64,000 nt of DNA from Linnemannia elongata. Its lineage: Eukaryota; Mortierellomycota; Mortierellomycetes; Mortierellales; Mortierellaceae. This document shows, piece after piece, positions 22,168 through 32,840 of the stretch (the first letter of the stretch is position 1; the number at the start of each line of letters is the position of its first letter). Both the position numbers and the translations under genes were made by a program. The DNA lies in NCBI GenBank assembly GCA_036320915.1, contig JAXBDG010000001.1, positions 2,046,001 through 2,110,000 of the forward strand, written 5' to 3'. The notes under the pieces are model-generated. The model ran no database searches and had not been told where the DNA came from. It worked only from the letters and a program-made list of their open reading frames with translations.

Positions 22168-23484
22168 ATGTCGACCGCCCCTCCTCCCTCCACTATATTC
22201 GAGCTACCCCCAGTTCTCGACAGAATCTGCGACCACATTAGAGGACGCGACATCGACAACTGTCGCCTCGTCTGCAAGGAGTGGGCCTCGCTCTTTGACA
22301 TCTACCGCTGGCAAAGTATCTACTTTGATCCACCCTCGGACAAACATGGACCCAAACCGGCTTCCGTCCTACGGAACTCGTCTCGAACCCGGCGCCTCAA
22401 CATCACTGTGAGCCAGCTTTCGAGCCTCTTGGAACAACAGGAGCAGCCTGCGTCACCGGCGGGGCAGATCCAGGGCCAGGGAGAGATTTTTTCGAACTTG
22501 AGATATCTGACGCTCAGAGGCGGCGATTCCTATCAGGGCGATAACAACTTTGTGGCTGCGAACAGGACGTTCCGGTTTATAACCACCATGGCCATGCAGT
22601 TGCGGGAAGTATTCCTCCCTCAACTCATGGCCGACAGCAGCCTGGGGTTCGATTACTCCCTCCTTTCAAGCTTTGTAACCCATCCGACCTTGACAGATAT
22701 AAGTCTCTCGGGCGAGATGGTCTGCTCGGATCCTGTTCTGACACTTGCGATTCTTAAGCATTGCCCTCCTTCGCTCCAGCGACTATCCATGTGCTGCATC
22801 TGTCTGGGCGACGACCACGCCGAGAGGATTCAAATGGCTGCCTCGATCGTCGCAAAGTCTGAGCGTTCCTACCAATGGCCACGCTTCGGATGCCTGAAGG
22901 ACCTTTCGATAGGGTGTCATTATGGAGGAGTCGGAAGTTGCGAGACTTGGGTCCACATTCCTATACTTAAGAACGCTCCTCGCTTAAGGAAACTCAATCT
23001 CTTCTCGTTCTACTCCAGGGACGAAATTGGCCTCGAGAGTTTCCGACAGATCCTGGAGACAACGATCACGCATTGCCCCAACATCAACCATCTTCGAGTC
23101 GACCCTGGCGCCAACCCTCTACCTGTCGCCGACCTTGTCCGCTTGATCCAGGTCTACCCCAAGGGGCTTGAGTTCCTTATGATCGCCATGCCCAAGACGG
23201 ACCAGGACCAGATCCTCAATGCCGTCTTGCAGACGTCGCGTTCAACCCTCGAGAGTTTGTATTTGGACTTTGGAGCATTTACGCCCGCAGCCATCCCAGA
23301 GGCCAGCATTCATCATCTCATCCGAGAATGCTCCAAACTGAGAGAGCTGGAAGTCTTGTGTACGTGTGCGAGGCTTATACCCGACGATGACTACGACGCA
23401 CCTGAGCCCTGCATCCATCATACCTTTCGAACTTTTATCGAAGCACAAGGTCTCGAACCCTCTGGTGGGTACACTGAATATTAG
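22168..23484 (+). CDS. F-box and leucine-rich-repeat-like protein
   Basis: An intronless gene of 438 residues, start at 22168 (MSTAPPPSTIFELPPVLDRI). The F-box covers about residues 9-50 (FELPPVLDRICDHIRGRDID, then NCRLVCKEWASLFDIYRW), which by family knowledge binds Skp1 in an SCF ubiquitin ligase. The rest is a run of degenerate leucine-rich repeats (LRYLTLRGGD; LTDISLSGEM; LQRLSMCCICLG; LKDLSIGCHYG; RLRKLNLFSFYS; INHLRVDPG; LEFLMIAMP; LESLYLDFGAF; LRELEVLCTCA) that would select the substrate. This class is strongly expanded in Mortierellaceae. The upstream neighbour is its decayed copy. The gene ends only 35 bp before the convergent RIT1 stop. Substrate unknown. Confidence 0.88.
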   Translation: MSTAPPPSTIFELPPVLDRICDHIRGRDIDNCRLVCKEWASLFDIYRWQSIYFDPPSDKHGPKPASVLRNSSRTRRLNITVSQLSSLLEQQEQPASPAGQIQGQGEIFSNLRYLTLRGGDSYQGDNNFVAANRTFRFITTMAMQLREVFLPQLMADSSLGFDYSLLSSFVTHPTLTDISLSGEMVCSDPVLTLAILKHCPPSLQRLSMCCICLGDDHAERIQMAASIVAKSERSYQWPRFGCLKDLSIGCHYGGVGSCETWVHIPILKNAPRLRKLNLFSFYSRDEIGLESFRQILETTITHCPNINHLRVDPGANPLPVADLVRLIQVYPKGLEFLMIAMPKTDQDQILNAVLQTSRSTLESLYLDFGAFTPAAIPEASIHHLIRECSKLRELEVLCTCARLIPDDDYDAPEPCIHHTFRTFIEAQGLEPSGGYTEY

Positions 23485-23494
23485 GCTATGACAT

Positions 23495-23500
23495 AATAAA
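23495..23500 (+). terminator. AATAAA polyadenylation signal of the F-box gene
   Basis: AATAAA 10 nt after the F-box stop and 19 nt before the convergent RIT1 stop codon, so the F-box transcript must end inside or across the RIT1 coding end. Confidence 0.6.
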
Positions 23501-23519
23501 TTCTGCCATCAATTTGTAT

Positions 23520-26066
23520 TTAAGATTTGTATTTGGCGGGTGGAGGATCGGTGGGACTCATGAAGAAAGTATTGACCATCTTGAGGGTGGCCCTTGACGG
23601 CCGCGCAGCCAGACGATGCGACATGATCTGGAACAAACGCCTCTGGATCATCTCCTTACTTGCCGTCGCCTTCACAAAACTTTCACCACCACCGCCACCA
23701 CCGCTGGAATACGCACCTGTAGTCTCGTCAAAACACGACACAAGCAGCGCCAGCGAGACCCCCACAGATCGATCCATGCCCTGCTGGCAATGCACCAATA
23801 TCCTCGGACTCCTCGTTTCCTGAATGACTTTGCTATCTTTGTTATTTGTAGCAAACATGAGGTGAACGGCCTTGATTGCTATAGGTATCATCTCCAGCAA
23901 CTGATGCTGGCCCTTCTTTCCTTCGGCGATCGGGAGGTGTAAGTAATAATAGTCCTTCTCGTCCTCCTTGCGCGTTGGGGGGTTGTCTCGTTGCTCTACC
24001 GCTATCGCTGCTGACGACTCGCCATCGATAGCACTCCATTGATGCTTCTGGAGCACACAGAGTGTTGCCTGAGCTCCACCGTGACCGGCACCTCCAAGAA
24101 CCGTAATATGACCCCTTGCTTCCACTCCTCCATCGCTATTACTGAACTCGCATAGAGGGTGTCGTTTGATCTCTGCGCCACAGTTGATGACCATATCAAA
24201 TCCCGCATCCCAACAATCCGGTATCCGTCCGCTGGCATTATTCCCGATCCAGATCGAACTCGGCTTGATCTCTGAACACAACTCCATCGACGGAGTGAAA
24301 TGAACCCTCCCTCCTTCTACCATGTCATGTCCATAGTTCTCGCTTCCCGAAACCTTTTTCCGCTCCTGCAATTGCTCCTGACGATGCCTAGATTTTTCCA
24401 TCAACTTCCGCTTCGCCTCCTTCACAACCTCCACCGCGCGCTGCTCACACTCCGCCGGCGAGATCCCCTCCTCCAACAGATACTCCTCATTCTCCCAGAA
24501 CAGTTCAGGTTTCAAGCCCTTCGACCACATTTCCTCATCATCGCCTGATCCCTGAACATAAAGGTACCCATCTCGCTCCTCCATCCCGTCCTGAACAACA
24601 CGTGAGGCACTTAGACAGATCACCGGGAGGAATGCGCATTGGCTATAGTCTGGCAAGTCGTGTCGGAGGAGGAAGCTTTGTGGTGTCAGCCAGATAGGTC
24701 GGATGGGCTTTAAGAGCTTTGTCGTCAATGGCGTCATATCCGTGAACCTCTTCATAATATTGACAAAAAAAAAGCAATAAGTTTAGTGTGATTGAAGGTA
24801 CTTGTGGTTCATAAAAGATGTCTGGTAACAGAAAGTAAACAGATCCGCTTACCATGAGTTTCTCGGCAAAGCCCTCGATTTTGTCCGCAATCTGAACATG
24901 CTCAGACCTCGAGATCAAACTGGGGAGGGAATGATACCGCGTATCCCAACTGTCGCCATTCAACGCTGGAATCAACAACGCCGCCGCTTCTCCTGCTTCT
25001 GCTCCTGACTCATCCTTAGTTGTAATTGTCTGCTCTGCTGCGGTTTTCGCTGTTGATGACTCATCTTGCTCCTTCTTCAAGGTGTGTCCACCTGCCACCG
25101 CTTCGCCACTGTCCTCGTGGGCGGCTTGATTCTGGAGCGCACATTTCCGAACAGCATTATTGATGGTCGCACACCAGATAGGAATTGTCTTCGACAGTGC
25201 GTCCGGGACTCGTTTGCCCTTCCTTGTCGAGTCCACAATAATGCATCTATATAAGTCAAATACGGCAAAATTGGTAAATTTGTCAGTTAAACGACCCCCT
25301 TTAACTCCAGGTAATGGTTCATTCAGAAGCATTCGTCGGGCAAAAGTCTGTGAAGGAGACATTACCCTCCATGCCTGATGATAGTCGAAATCAAGTGTGG
25401 GTTGTATCGCCGCAAGTTAAAGTCCCAGATTCCTGTATGCCCATCTGTCGACTTGAAATACACTCCTGGCTTATGGATCTATCAGCCACGACGACAAAAG
25501 CAACTGGTAAGTCCAACGCAACTGAATATGCGAGTATCGTTCTCAAGAATCGCCAATGATAAGTGTCAGGTATTTCAGTTGGGTTACCTTGGAGGGGTGG
25601 ACATACCACGTCCCGCACCGCTCATTTGCTAATAAAGAAAGCAGCATTGGCCAAAGAAAAGATATTAGAGGTGCCTTGCGCAACTTCAGTGGCTAATGAT
25701 GTCCTTTTCAATTTCTTAGACATGGGGGCATTGGGAAGCTTACCGATGACAGGGAACTGGGGGAAGAGGTTCGAGATCTCGCTGACAAAAGACGCATCTG
25801 CCTGAATAGACCTGAGCCGGTTCAACCTATTATATCCATGCCCATATGCGATTGAAAAATACTGTAAGCCCAATTGATCACTATGTTCTTCGCACGAGCA
25901 AATAGCATCGTATGACTGCCGTTGACGAAGATATGAGCAGATATGTAGTATTACGGAATATATGGTTGTGGTTGTGGTTGTTTCCGTACAAGCTCTTGGC
26001 GTCGCGCCTCATGTCTTCCCTGTTCCTGCCATGTGTGCTGATCTGTGTTGCCTCAATTTTCGACAT
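23520..26066 (-). CDS. RIT1: Initiator-tRNA 2'-O-ribosyl phosphate transferase (Rit1)
   Basis: Rit1 transfers a phosphoribosyl group from PRPP to the 2'-OH of A64 in initiator tRNA-Met, keeping it out of elongation. Exons: 25990-26066, 25744-25826, 25588-25628, 25366-25469, 24853-25246, 23520-24749; phases agree, 642 residues. The N-terminal domain shows NRLRSIQADASFVSEI, RCGTWYVHPSK, FKSTDGHTGIWDFNLRRYN and CIIVDSTRKGKRVPDALSKT, with IPIWCA following, all highly characteristic. The C-terminal domain has the dual-specificity-phosphatase-like loop HCQQGMDRS (about Cys554, Arg560) followed by VGVSLALL. An acidic/Ala-rich insertion lies between the halves. Two acceptors are the weaker AAG type (before 25469 and before 24749), so those exon edges are less certain than the rest. 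Confidence 0.9.
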
Positions 26067-26359
26067 GCTGTGAAAGGTGGAATGAATGAAGAGGAAGGGA
26101 AAAAAAAAATGCTGCCAAGTACCCACATCGAAGAATCGTCACGTGCGTACTCTTTTCAAAGTGGAGGGGCCAAGGCTGTTGGAAGTCACCATAGAAGATA
26201 AAATACGACGCGTTCGGGCAAGGAAAGAAGAAAAACGCTGTATTGGAAGGACGCACGTTCCTTTACGAAGCACTAATTCGTTATCCAACGGTTCGCTGTT
26301 TTTCAATTGTTGTGATGTTTTGTATTTTGATTGAAACTTGAAAGTAGGAGTAAGAGATA
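26067..26359. other. Spacer between RIT1 start and RPT2 stop
   Basis: Head-to-tail on the minus strand. It must contain the RIT1 promoter and the RPT2 3' UTR. No other gene is seen. Confidence 0.5.
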
Positions 26360-28366
26360 TTACAGGTACAAGCCCTCGGGTGTGCCCTCGTTCTTCCTGT
26401 ACAACACCTTCTCCTTGGCCTTCTTGAAATCATCAGCCTTGACCTTCATACGACGCTCACGCAACGCCAACAGACCAGCCTCTGTGCAGACAGCCTTAAT
26501 ATCGGCTCCCGAGAGCTCATCCTTCGACATCACAAACTCTTCCAGATCAACATCGTCCGCAAGCTGCATACGGCCAGTGTGAATGTTGAAAATGCGACGC
26601 TTGGTCTTGACATCAGGCATAGGGAACTCAATCTTGCGATCAATACGGCCGGGACGAATCAAGGCGGGATCCAAGGATTCGATCTGATTGGTGGCCATGA
26701 TGACCTTGACATCTCCTCGTGAGTCGAAACCGTCCAGCTGGTTCAGAAGCTCCAGCATAGTTCTTTGAATCTCACGCTCTCCTCCCGAGTTGGAGTCGTA
26801 TCTAATGAAGTAAATGTGAACACAATACAATTAGAATTAATTGCAATAAGAAACGTGCAAATCAACAGAAGGCTGCTTAGCAACATGGAAATGGTCAATA
26901 GATCAGCTGCATACCTCTTGGTTCCGATGGCGTCGATTTCGTCGATAAACACAATCGAGGGAGCGTTCTCTTCGGCGACTCTGAAAAGTTCACGGACAAG
27001 CTTGGGACCATCTCCAAGGTATTTTTGAATCAACTCCGATCCGACAACACGCAGGAACGTGGCCGAGGTCTGGTTGGCAACAGCCTTGGCGAGCAAGGTC
27101 TTTCCTGTTCCAGGGACACCATAGAGAATGACTCCCTTGGGGGGCTTGACTCCCATATCCTCGTACAACTCAGGGTGGGTCAGGGGCAGTTCGACAGCCT
27201 CCTTGATCTCCTGAATCTGTTGCTCCAAACCTCCGATATCGGCATATGACTCTGTTGGTGCCTTCTCCAACTTCATAACGCTCACCATTGGGTCAGCATC
27301 ATCCTGGAGCACACCGATAACCGACATCGTCTACCATACAAAAAACACCAAAGTCAATCTGGTTAGACATATTGTTCCTCTGACGTGGTATATCTCAATT
27401 AGGTAAAATGACAATAAGCTTTACGATAAAATGCCGTAGTTTACCTTGTGGTGGAGAAGAATGGAGCATCCGGGCTCCAACAAGTCCTTGTCAACAAACG
27501 AGAGGATGCTGACGTAGTATTCGGGTCCGTTGCTAGTCGAGATGATGGCATGGTCATCGTCAATGATCTCCTCCAAAGTGCCGACACTCATGGGTGTGCC
27601 TCGAAGATCGTCAACCTTGGATCGCTCCTCCTGGGTCTTTTCCTCCTGAGGCTTCAGTCTCTCCTGGTTCACTACAAATTCTTCCTCCATCAGCAGGTAA
27701 TCCTTGATACGTTCCATCTTTAGCATCTTCAGACGGCATCGAGTCGTTGGGAACACTACACATTTTGGTTCAATATTGAAGGAGTGGTGAAAGCCTGTCA
27801 GAACAGATCCCCTTTTCATACCCAGAGAGTCTATTAAAGTACTGATACCAAGTCTGATATGTTTCAACAAATCCAAAGCAAGTTACCTGCTGGGAGCTTT
27901 GATGACGCGTCAGGTCCCTTTCTCATCTTCTTCTTTCCAACTCGTGTGGGCAGTGGGGGCTCCCACTTTTTCTTTTGCTCCTTCTCCTATTCACATTTAA
28001 ATTACAGCCCATAGTAGCAAAAGTAGTCAGCAAGTGTGCCAATAAGAATAACAAACGAAAAAAGGCGTCCCCATCCTGAAGAAGACGAACAGGCTATAAC
28101 ATAGCTCTCAGTTGCCACTTCGTTCGCAACTTTGATAGCTGAGAAGAACATACCTCCTTCTTCTGGTTGCCCTTGCCATTGTTTGGCTGCTCCGATGAAG
28201 GTTGGTTACCCTATAAATGTTCAAAACGGTAAAGTGGACGAAGCGCTTGCGTGTTAGCAATGCATGTTCAAGAGTCGAGAGGCAACAATAGCCGTGATGG
28301 CAGAGACGTGTTCCTTCCGCCCTCTTTCTTTTTTTCGCCCATTGGTATTCCTGCGCGCATTACCAT
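26360..28366 (-). CDS. RPT2: 26S proteasome regulatory subunit 4, AAA ATPase Rpt2
   Basis: One of six ATPases in the proteasome base ring that unfold substrates and open the 20S gate. Exons: 28364-28366 (ATG only), 28154-28210, 27887-27986, 27445-27755, 26915-27330, 26360-26801, giving 442 residues (human PSMC1 has about 440). The start is set by the conserved N-terminus: the ATG is followed directly by GTAATG, and the next exon opens with Gly, giving MGNQPSS, an N-myristoylation signature shared by Rpt2 in yeast and animals. Walker A is GVPGTGKT at about 228-235, Walker B has [21 protein letters not shown], and the arginine-finger region has [17 protein letters not shown]. The C-terminus ends GLYL, a HbYX-type motif that docks into the 20S alpha ring. 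Confidence 0.96.
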
Positions 28367-28977
28367 AGTGGTGCGACTTGATTCGAGTTATGAAAGTGTG
28401 TTGAGTGTGTGTGTTGAGTGAGTGATTTGTTGATGGTTGATCCTGTGCAGGCGGAAGTTTGAATGTAAAAGTAAAGAGACAAATGAAAGGACGAAGCACA
28501 CGAACGCTATTTGACAAAGGCAAAGGTGCGAAACACGAAGCAGACGCGGCCACAAAGTCAAGAGTGACGTATGCTAGACGCCATTCATTTATAGAAATTT
28601 ATTCAATTAGAGAGGGTTGGGAACTCCTACGAAAGTATGTTTATTTCTCTTGTTTGGGTAAGATAGACAATTGATCGTGGTCCGACAATCGATTGACTGG
28701 AGGAAGGGCGGTGAAGTATTTAGTATCACATTCCATTGAAGGAGAGGAAAGGGCAAAGGCAGGGGTCCGTCAAGCAAATAGTGTGGTTGCAAGATCCTCT
28801 TAGGTCGGCCACAGGCAAAATGCGCAATAATAGTAAACGCGTAGATACGCCTAAACCTGAACAGGTTCATGAAATGTTCATCACACTAGTGCTCAATAAC
28901 AGAAGCGTTCTCACTCACCTTCAAACCACACCCTTTCGGAGGAACAACGTTTTCTTTTCTTTCCCTTCACCTGCGCG
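28367..28977. other. Upstream region of RPT2
   Basis: Intergenic. Contains GT-rich low-complexity sequence (about 28395-28430). Nothing else is recognised. Confidence 0.45.
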
Positions 28978-29307
28978 ATGCACCTCGACGATATGAGAAC
29001 TTCTACTCTGCTGAGGGTCCTTCCCAGCCTGATCCTCTCCCAGCCTCAAGTTCTCGTCTTAAGCTTGAGCGAATTCTCCAGCAGCATTGACGACATCCGT
29101 GCAACAAGATGCGCCGAGTTTATGGAAGGGTTTGAATTTCAAGTTGTAGATAGAGGCGAAGAAGGGCTAGTTTTAGTTTTCAGGAACGACGCGTGGACCT
29201 GGCGAACATCGGGAGTGAAACTAGCTTATCAGAACATTCGTGTCATCTGGTATGTGACGTATCTAAGAGACTACTACTCTCGTATCTTGCCCCTTGCTTC
29301 GCGTTAA
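28978..29307 (+). CDS. Orphan short ORF, doubtful
   Basis: An open frame of 109 codons between two minus-strand genes, with mixed composition (MHLDDMRTSTLLRVLPSLIL; FQVVDRGEEGLVLVF; IRVIWYVTYLRDYYSR). A pyrimidine-rich leader precedes the ATG, as in other genes here. No family is recognised and there is no supporting poly(A) signal. It could be a small species-specific gene, a decayed fragment or chance. Confidence 0.2.
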   Translation: MHLDDMRTSTLLRVLPSLILSQPQVLVLSLSEFSSSIDDIRATRCAEFMEGFEFQVVDRGEEGLVLVFRNDAWTWRTSGVKLAYQNIRVIWYVTYLRDYYSRILPLASR

Positions 29308-29431
29308 ACAAAGATTGCATGTCAACTTCAACAGCATAGAACTAATTGAGCCACAACAGCTGAGAAGAAAAGAAGCGACCAAGGTGTATTAAGTATGAAT
29401 GGCATATGATGAACATCTAATTACAGGTCAT

Positions 29432-31296
29432 CTAAGAACTATCAGCCCGCAAAGCAGCAGCAGCCTTACGCGCGCGTCTCACCCGACGATTGAAATAGAA
29501 CCAGCTCGTCACACCAAAAGCACCCAATACCAATGTCCCTCCCGCCGTCAACGTGACAGGCAAATAAGAGATATCCGGCTTTGTAATATCCAGCAAGAAC
29601 CCGGCCAACGGTGCACCTGCAAGCATACCAAACCCGGCCGCCGCATACATCAACCCAATTGTTGAAGCCATTTGCATGGTACCAAAGGAATCTGCAACCG
29701 CGACTGGGACAAGAGACAAATAACCTCCGCCAAAGAATCCAAAAATGAGTCCGGAGAGGAGGAGCATTCCAAAAGAGCGGGCGATGGTCCAGAGGATGAC
29801 GATTGCGAGCGCTGTTGCCCAGGAGCAGAAGAGGAGGGCGTAGGAGTTGGGGACGTAGTCGGAGATTACTCCGAGGAGGACTCTTCCGGCGAGGGATGCG
29901 CCGCTGGTGAGGCCCAGGATTAGCGCACCCTTCTCTTGTGACAATCCAATAAAGACCGCGTATGCTATTGGTAGTTTGAGGGAGAAGGAGGAACAAGAGG
30001 TGTCAGCAAACCATTGGCACATTTTATGTTCAATATAGCATCGGAAATGAATATAAAAGAAGCGAGAACATACTTTGCATGTAGTACAGAGGAATAAGGA
30101 ATCCGATCGAGGCAGCTAATTCAGCAATAGAGAGGGATAAGAACTGGGGGTCCTTGAACACCTTCAATGCCTCGAAGAAGGACTTGTCCTCTGTAATAGA
30201 AGCCTCTAGCTTCTCATCCATGTCATCTTCGATTGACTCCTTAGAAGCGTAGTGCTCCTTGCTCTCCGAGATCAACAAACTTGCACCACCGCTAACATTT
30301 CATTTTCGAGCACAAAAAAGTGTTTAAGAAAGGGCGTTAGAAACATGACAATGCAAAGGACAAAAGAAAAAACCCAAAAAAATCAGAATCTGCAACATGT
30401 CAGTTGCATCTCCTCTCTAACGTGCCATCCACACATCCCTCTTTGACACTTTATAACTTACCAGATAACAAAGCAGATAAAGGCGAGGATCCGGAGAGTC
30501 CAGTAGATATCAAAATGCCCAATGAGGGAGTCGGTCAACGGAGCTAGGATCAATCCGCCTGCACCCACACCCGATACTGCAATTCCCGTGGCGAGACCAC
30601 GCTTTCGAGAAAAGTAGTGAGAAGGTGCTGCGATGGCTGGATAGTATGTCAGCGAGGCGCCGATACCGAACAACACACCCTGTGTCAGGTATAAGTGCCA
30701 TACCTAGTGAACAAGGGCCAAAGAGCGGTTGCAATGGGAAGAGTTCTTTAGTTCATAGTTGTCTTGTACACAAAATGCACGAAATATATGACAGTGAGCT
30801 GTGGACAGATCATTACCTGGGTGGAGAAGGATGCAAGGATGAGCGCAACGGTCATAATAACAGACCCAGTCATAGCCGTCAACCGGAACCCAAACCGGTC
30901 CGCAACAATTCCTGCCAAAAAGCCTGCAAGATAAGTCACCGCAGATCCGACAGAGCCCACAAAAGCAATCGACGACGGGCTCGATTCGGGAAAGATGGTC
31001 AGGTAATGGTGCTCGAAGATACCAAAGATGTATTCGGTGGGGGCAAAGACGAACGAGTGGACGAGGAAGGAGCCCAGGACGACTAGCCATGCTTGAAGCC
31101 CACCCTCGTGACGAAGTAGGAGCGGGGATCCTTCGGTCATGGATCGGGGCAGGTTTGCGTTGGTTGGTGATGGAGGTGGTTGGTTGACAATGGTTGCGGC
31201 TGAGCTGATGTTACCGGCTGTTGGTGATGGAGCAGATGTAGAGGCGGACATTTTGGCTTGATGGATGCCTGTCGGTGCTTGAGTTTCAATATTCAT
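29432..31296 (-). CDS. MFS transporter, monocarboxylate-porter (MCT/SLC16-like) family
   Basis: Four exons (30817-31296, 30462-30703, 30074-30291, 29432-29964; phases agree) give a 490-residue, about 12-TM membrane protein. A Ser/Pro-rich cytosolic N-terminus precedes EGGLQAWLVVLGSFLVHSFV, which resembles the fungal MCT opening (D/E-G-G-x-x-A-W). Between TM2 and TM3 is FLAGIVADRFGFRLTAMTG, the MFS motif A region. The second half has GLTSGASLAGRVLLGVISDYVPN, the second copy of motif A, then GLMYAAAGFGMLAGAPLAGFL. The central cytosolic loop is acidic and charged. Fungal members of this family include riboflavin and monocarboxylate porters as well as uncharacterised proteins, so the substrate is not assigned. 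Plasma membrane location is inferred. Confidence 0.87.
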
Positions 31297-32840
31297 TGTG
31301 TGGTATGTATGATTTGCCGCGGGTATATTAATGTGGGCGAAGTTGTTGTCTAGACGAGGAGGGAGGACCTAATGGTAGATCGGTATCGATGAATGGATCG
31401 ACTGGGTATGTTTTTTTCTTCACTCGGCGAATGCAAGCAAAGTAGAATGGCAAGCAAAGCAGAATGGGGATCAAACAAATTAGGGCTTGATCGGGTAAAT
31501 GTTCTACAAAAGAGGATAAGGAAGAATAGAAGAAAAGAAAAGAGAAGAGAAGAGAAGAGAAGGGAGAGAAGAAGAAGAGAAAGGGTTAATATAGGGCAAG
31601 AAAGAAAAAAAAAAAGTCCCCGACAAAACAACAACAACCCGTCATGAGCCATCATCGTATCTCGCTCGTTTGTGCAATTGAAAGGCAACCAATATCGGGC
31701 GGGATAACAACTTCCTCCTTTTTTCTAAAGGAATACCAACAAAACGAACTACGAGCAAGGTTTCTTTTCACTTTGTAAACAAACAAGGAGAAAACAACAA
31801 GTGTGGAAAAAAACACAGAATTGCCTTTTAGAGTAAACATCCTTGTGTTCTTCCTCCAGAGTCCCTACCTCTAATCGACCCCATCCCTCCCTCTCTCTCT
31901 TCCTTGATCTGCTGTACAACAGCGACGATGATGATCGGACTGACACACTCACTGTCTCTGCACCCTCTTTATTTTTCTGCGCCTCTTTCCTATCGTCTAG
32001 GCCGTTCCGTGGAACAGAGAAAAGGGGAGGGTGAAAAGGGTGAGGGTGAGCATAAAAGATAGGGATGCACGGAGAGTCGGGGACGTACAAAATCTCTTTT
32101 TTTTCTCCTTCTGTGGATGGGTGGTAAGGAGGGTGGTGGCCCTGCACTCTCTGCACCACTGTACATCTGTCCAGTTTGCCCTCGTCTGCTTCTGCTCCCT
32201 GTCCTGTCCGTCCTATCTTGTCGTGCTCTGCCCTGTACTGGGGTCCTTTACCAACAAACCCTACAAGGTTTATTCTCTTTTTCGTGTGGGCAAGGCAATT
32301 CGGCGTTTTTAGTTGAAGTATGACTCTTCCTGTTGGTCGCACGAAAAAGTTTATTCTCACACCCACGCTCGTATCTTTTGCTCGTATCAGCTCTTCTATT
32401 TTTTCCTTTCCGGTTAGGAATAGGGAGAGGAGGTAAGGAGGGCTTGTTGTCATCTCGAGTCAAAACGACTCTTTCAGAAAACCACAGAACCTGCATCTTC
32501 CTCAGGAAGTCGCGTTGTCCAATGAAACCTAGATAGAAAAATGTCATGTGCCCCCGCAACTCAACTCTCTCCGCTAATTCATATCACCGGTCGGAGAATG
32601 GAGCGTCAAGTTCATCCTGTGATTGTTGATCGGTGTTCCTGAGTGTCCCGGCAATGAAGGACTCCTGCAATCCGGTAACACCCCTTCACCTAACTATCAC
32701 CACCACTTCCTGCTGAACCCATTCTGTAAAACCAGTAGTATTTATTCGCAAAAGAAAAGGCAATTGGGCAAGCTGGAGTCGAACTAACCATTCAAGAAGG
32801 GTAGGTAGATCGAACCAATGTGTGCATGAAGCCTTCTTTC
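31297..32840. other. Intergenic: MFS gene promoter and downstream of the phospholipase gene
   Basis: About 1.5 kb without a supportable gene. An AAGAG-type purine repeat lies at about 31526-31575, and pyrimidine-rich low complexity occurs near 31850-31990 and 32150-32260. A 234-codon minus-strand frame at 31749-32453 is a low-complexity artefact. Confidence 0.5.
31526..31575. repeat. AAGAG/GAGAA purine microsatellite
   Basis: Tandem AGAAA then AGAAG units on the plus strand (pyrimidine-rich on the MFS transcript strand), probably in the MFS promoter or 5' UTR. Confidence 0.7.

Noticed and set aside
24643..24852. Read-through of RIT1 exon 5 into the following sequence (YYEEVHGYDAI...)
   Set aside because: The conserved continuation (LLKPIRPIWLTP) is in a different frame, reached by splicing; the read-through is intronic.
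31749..32453. 234-codon minus-strand frame between the MFS and phospholipase genes
   Set aside because: Low-complexity composition from purine/pyrimidine tracts; no domain, no promoter or poly(A) signals in register.
32750..32830. tRNA T-arm-like TTCGACTC on the minus strand
   Set aside because: Flanking five-base stem does not pair, and no anticodon or acceptor arm is found nearby; it lies in the phospholipase 3' flank.
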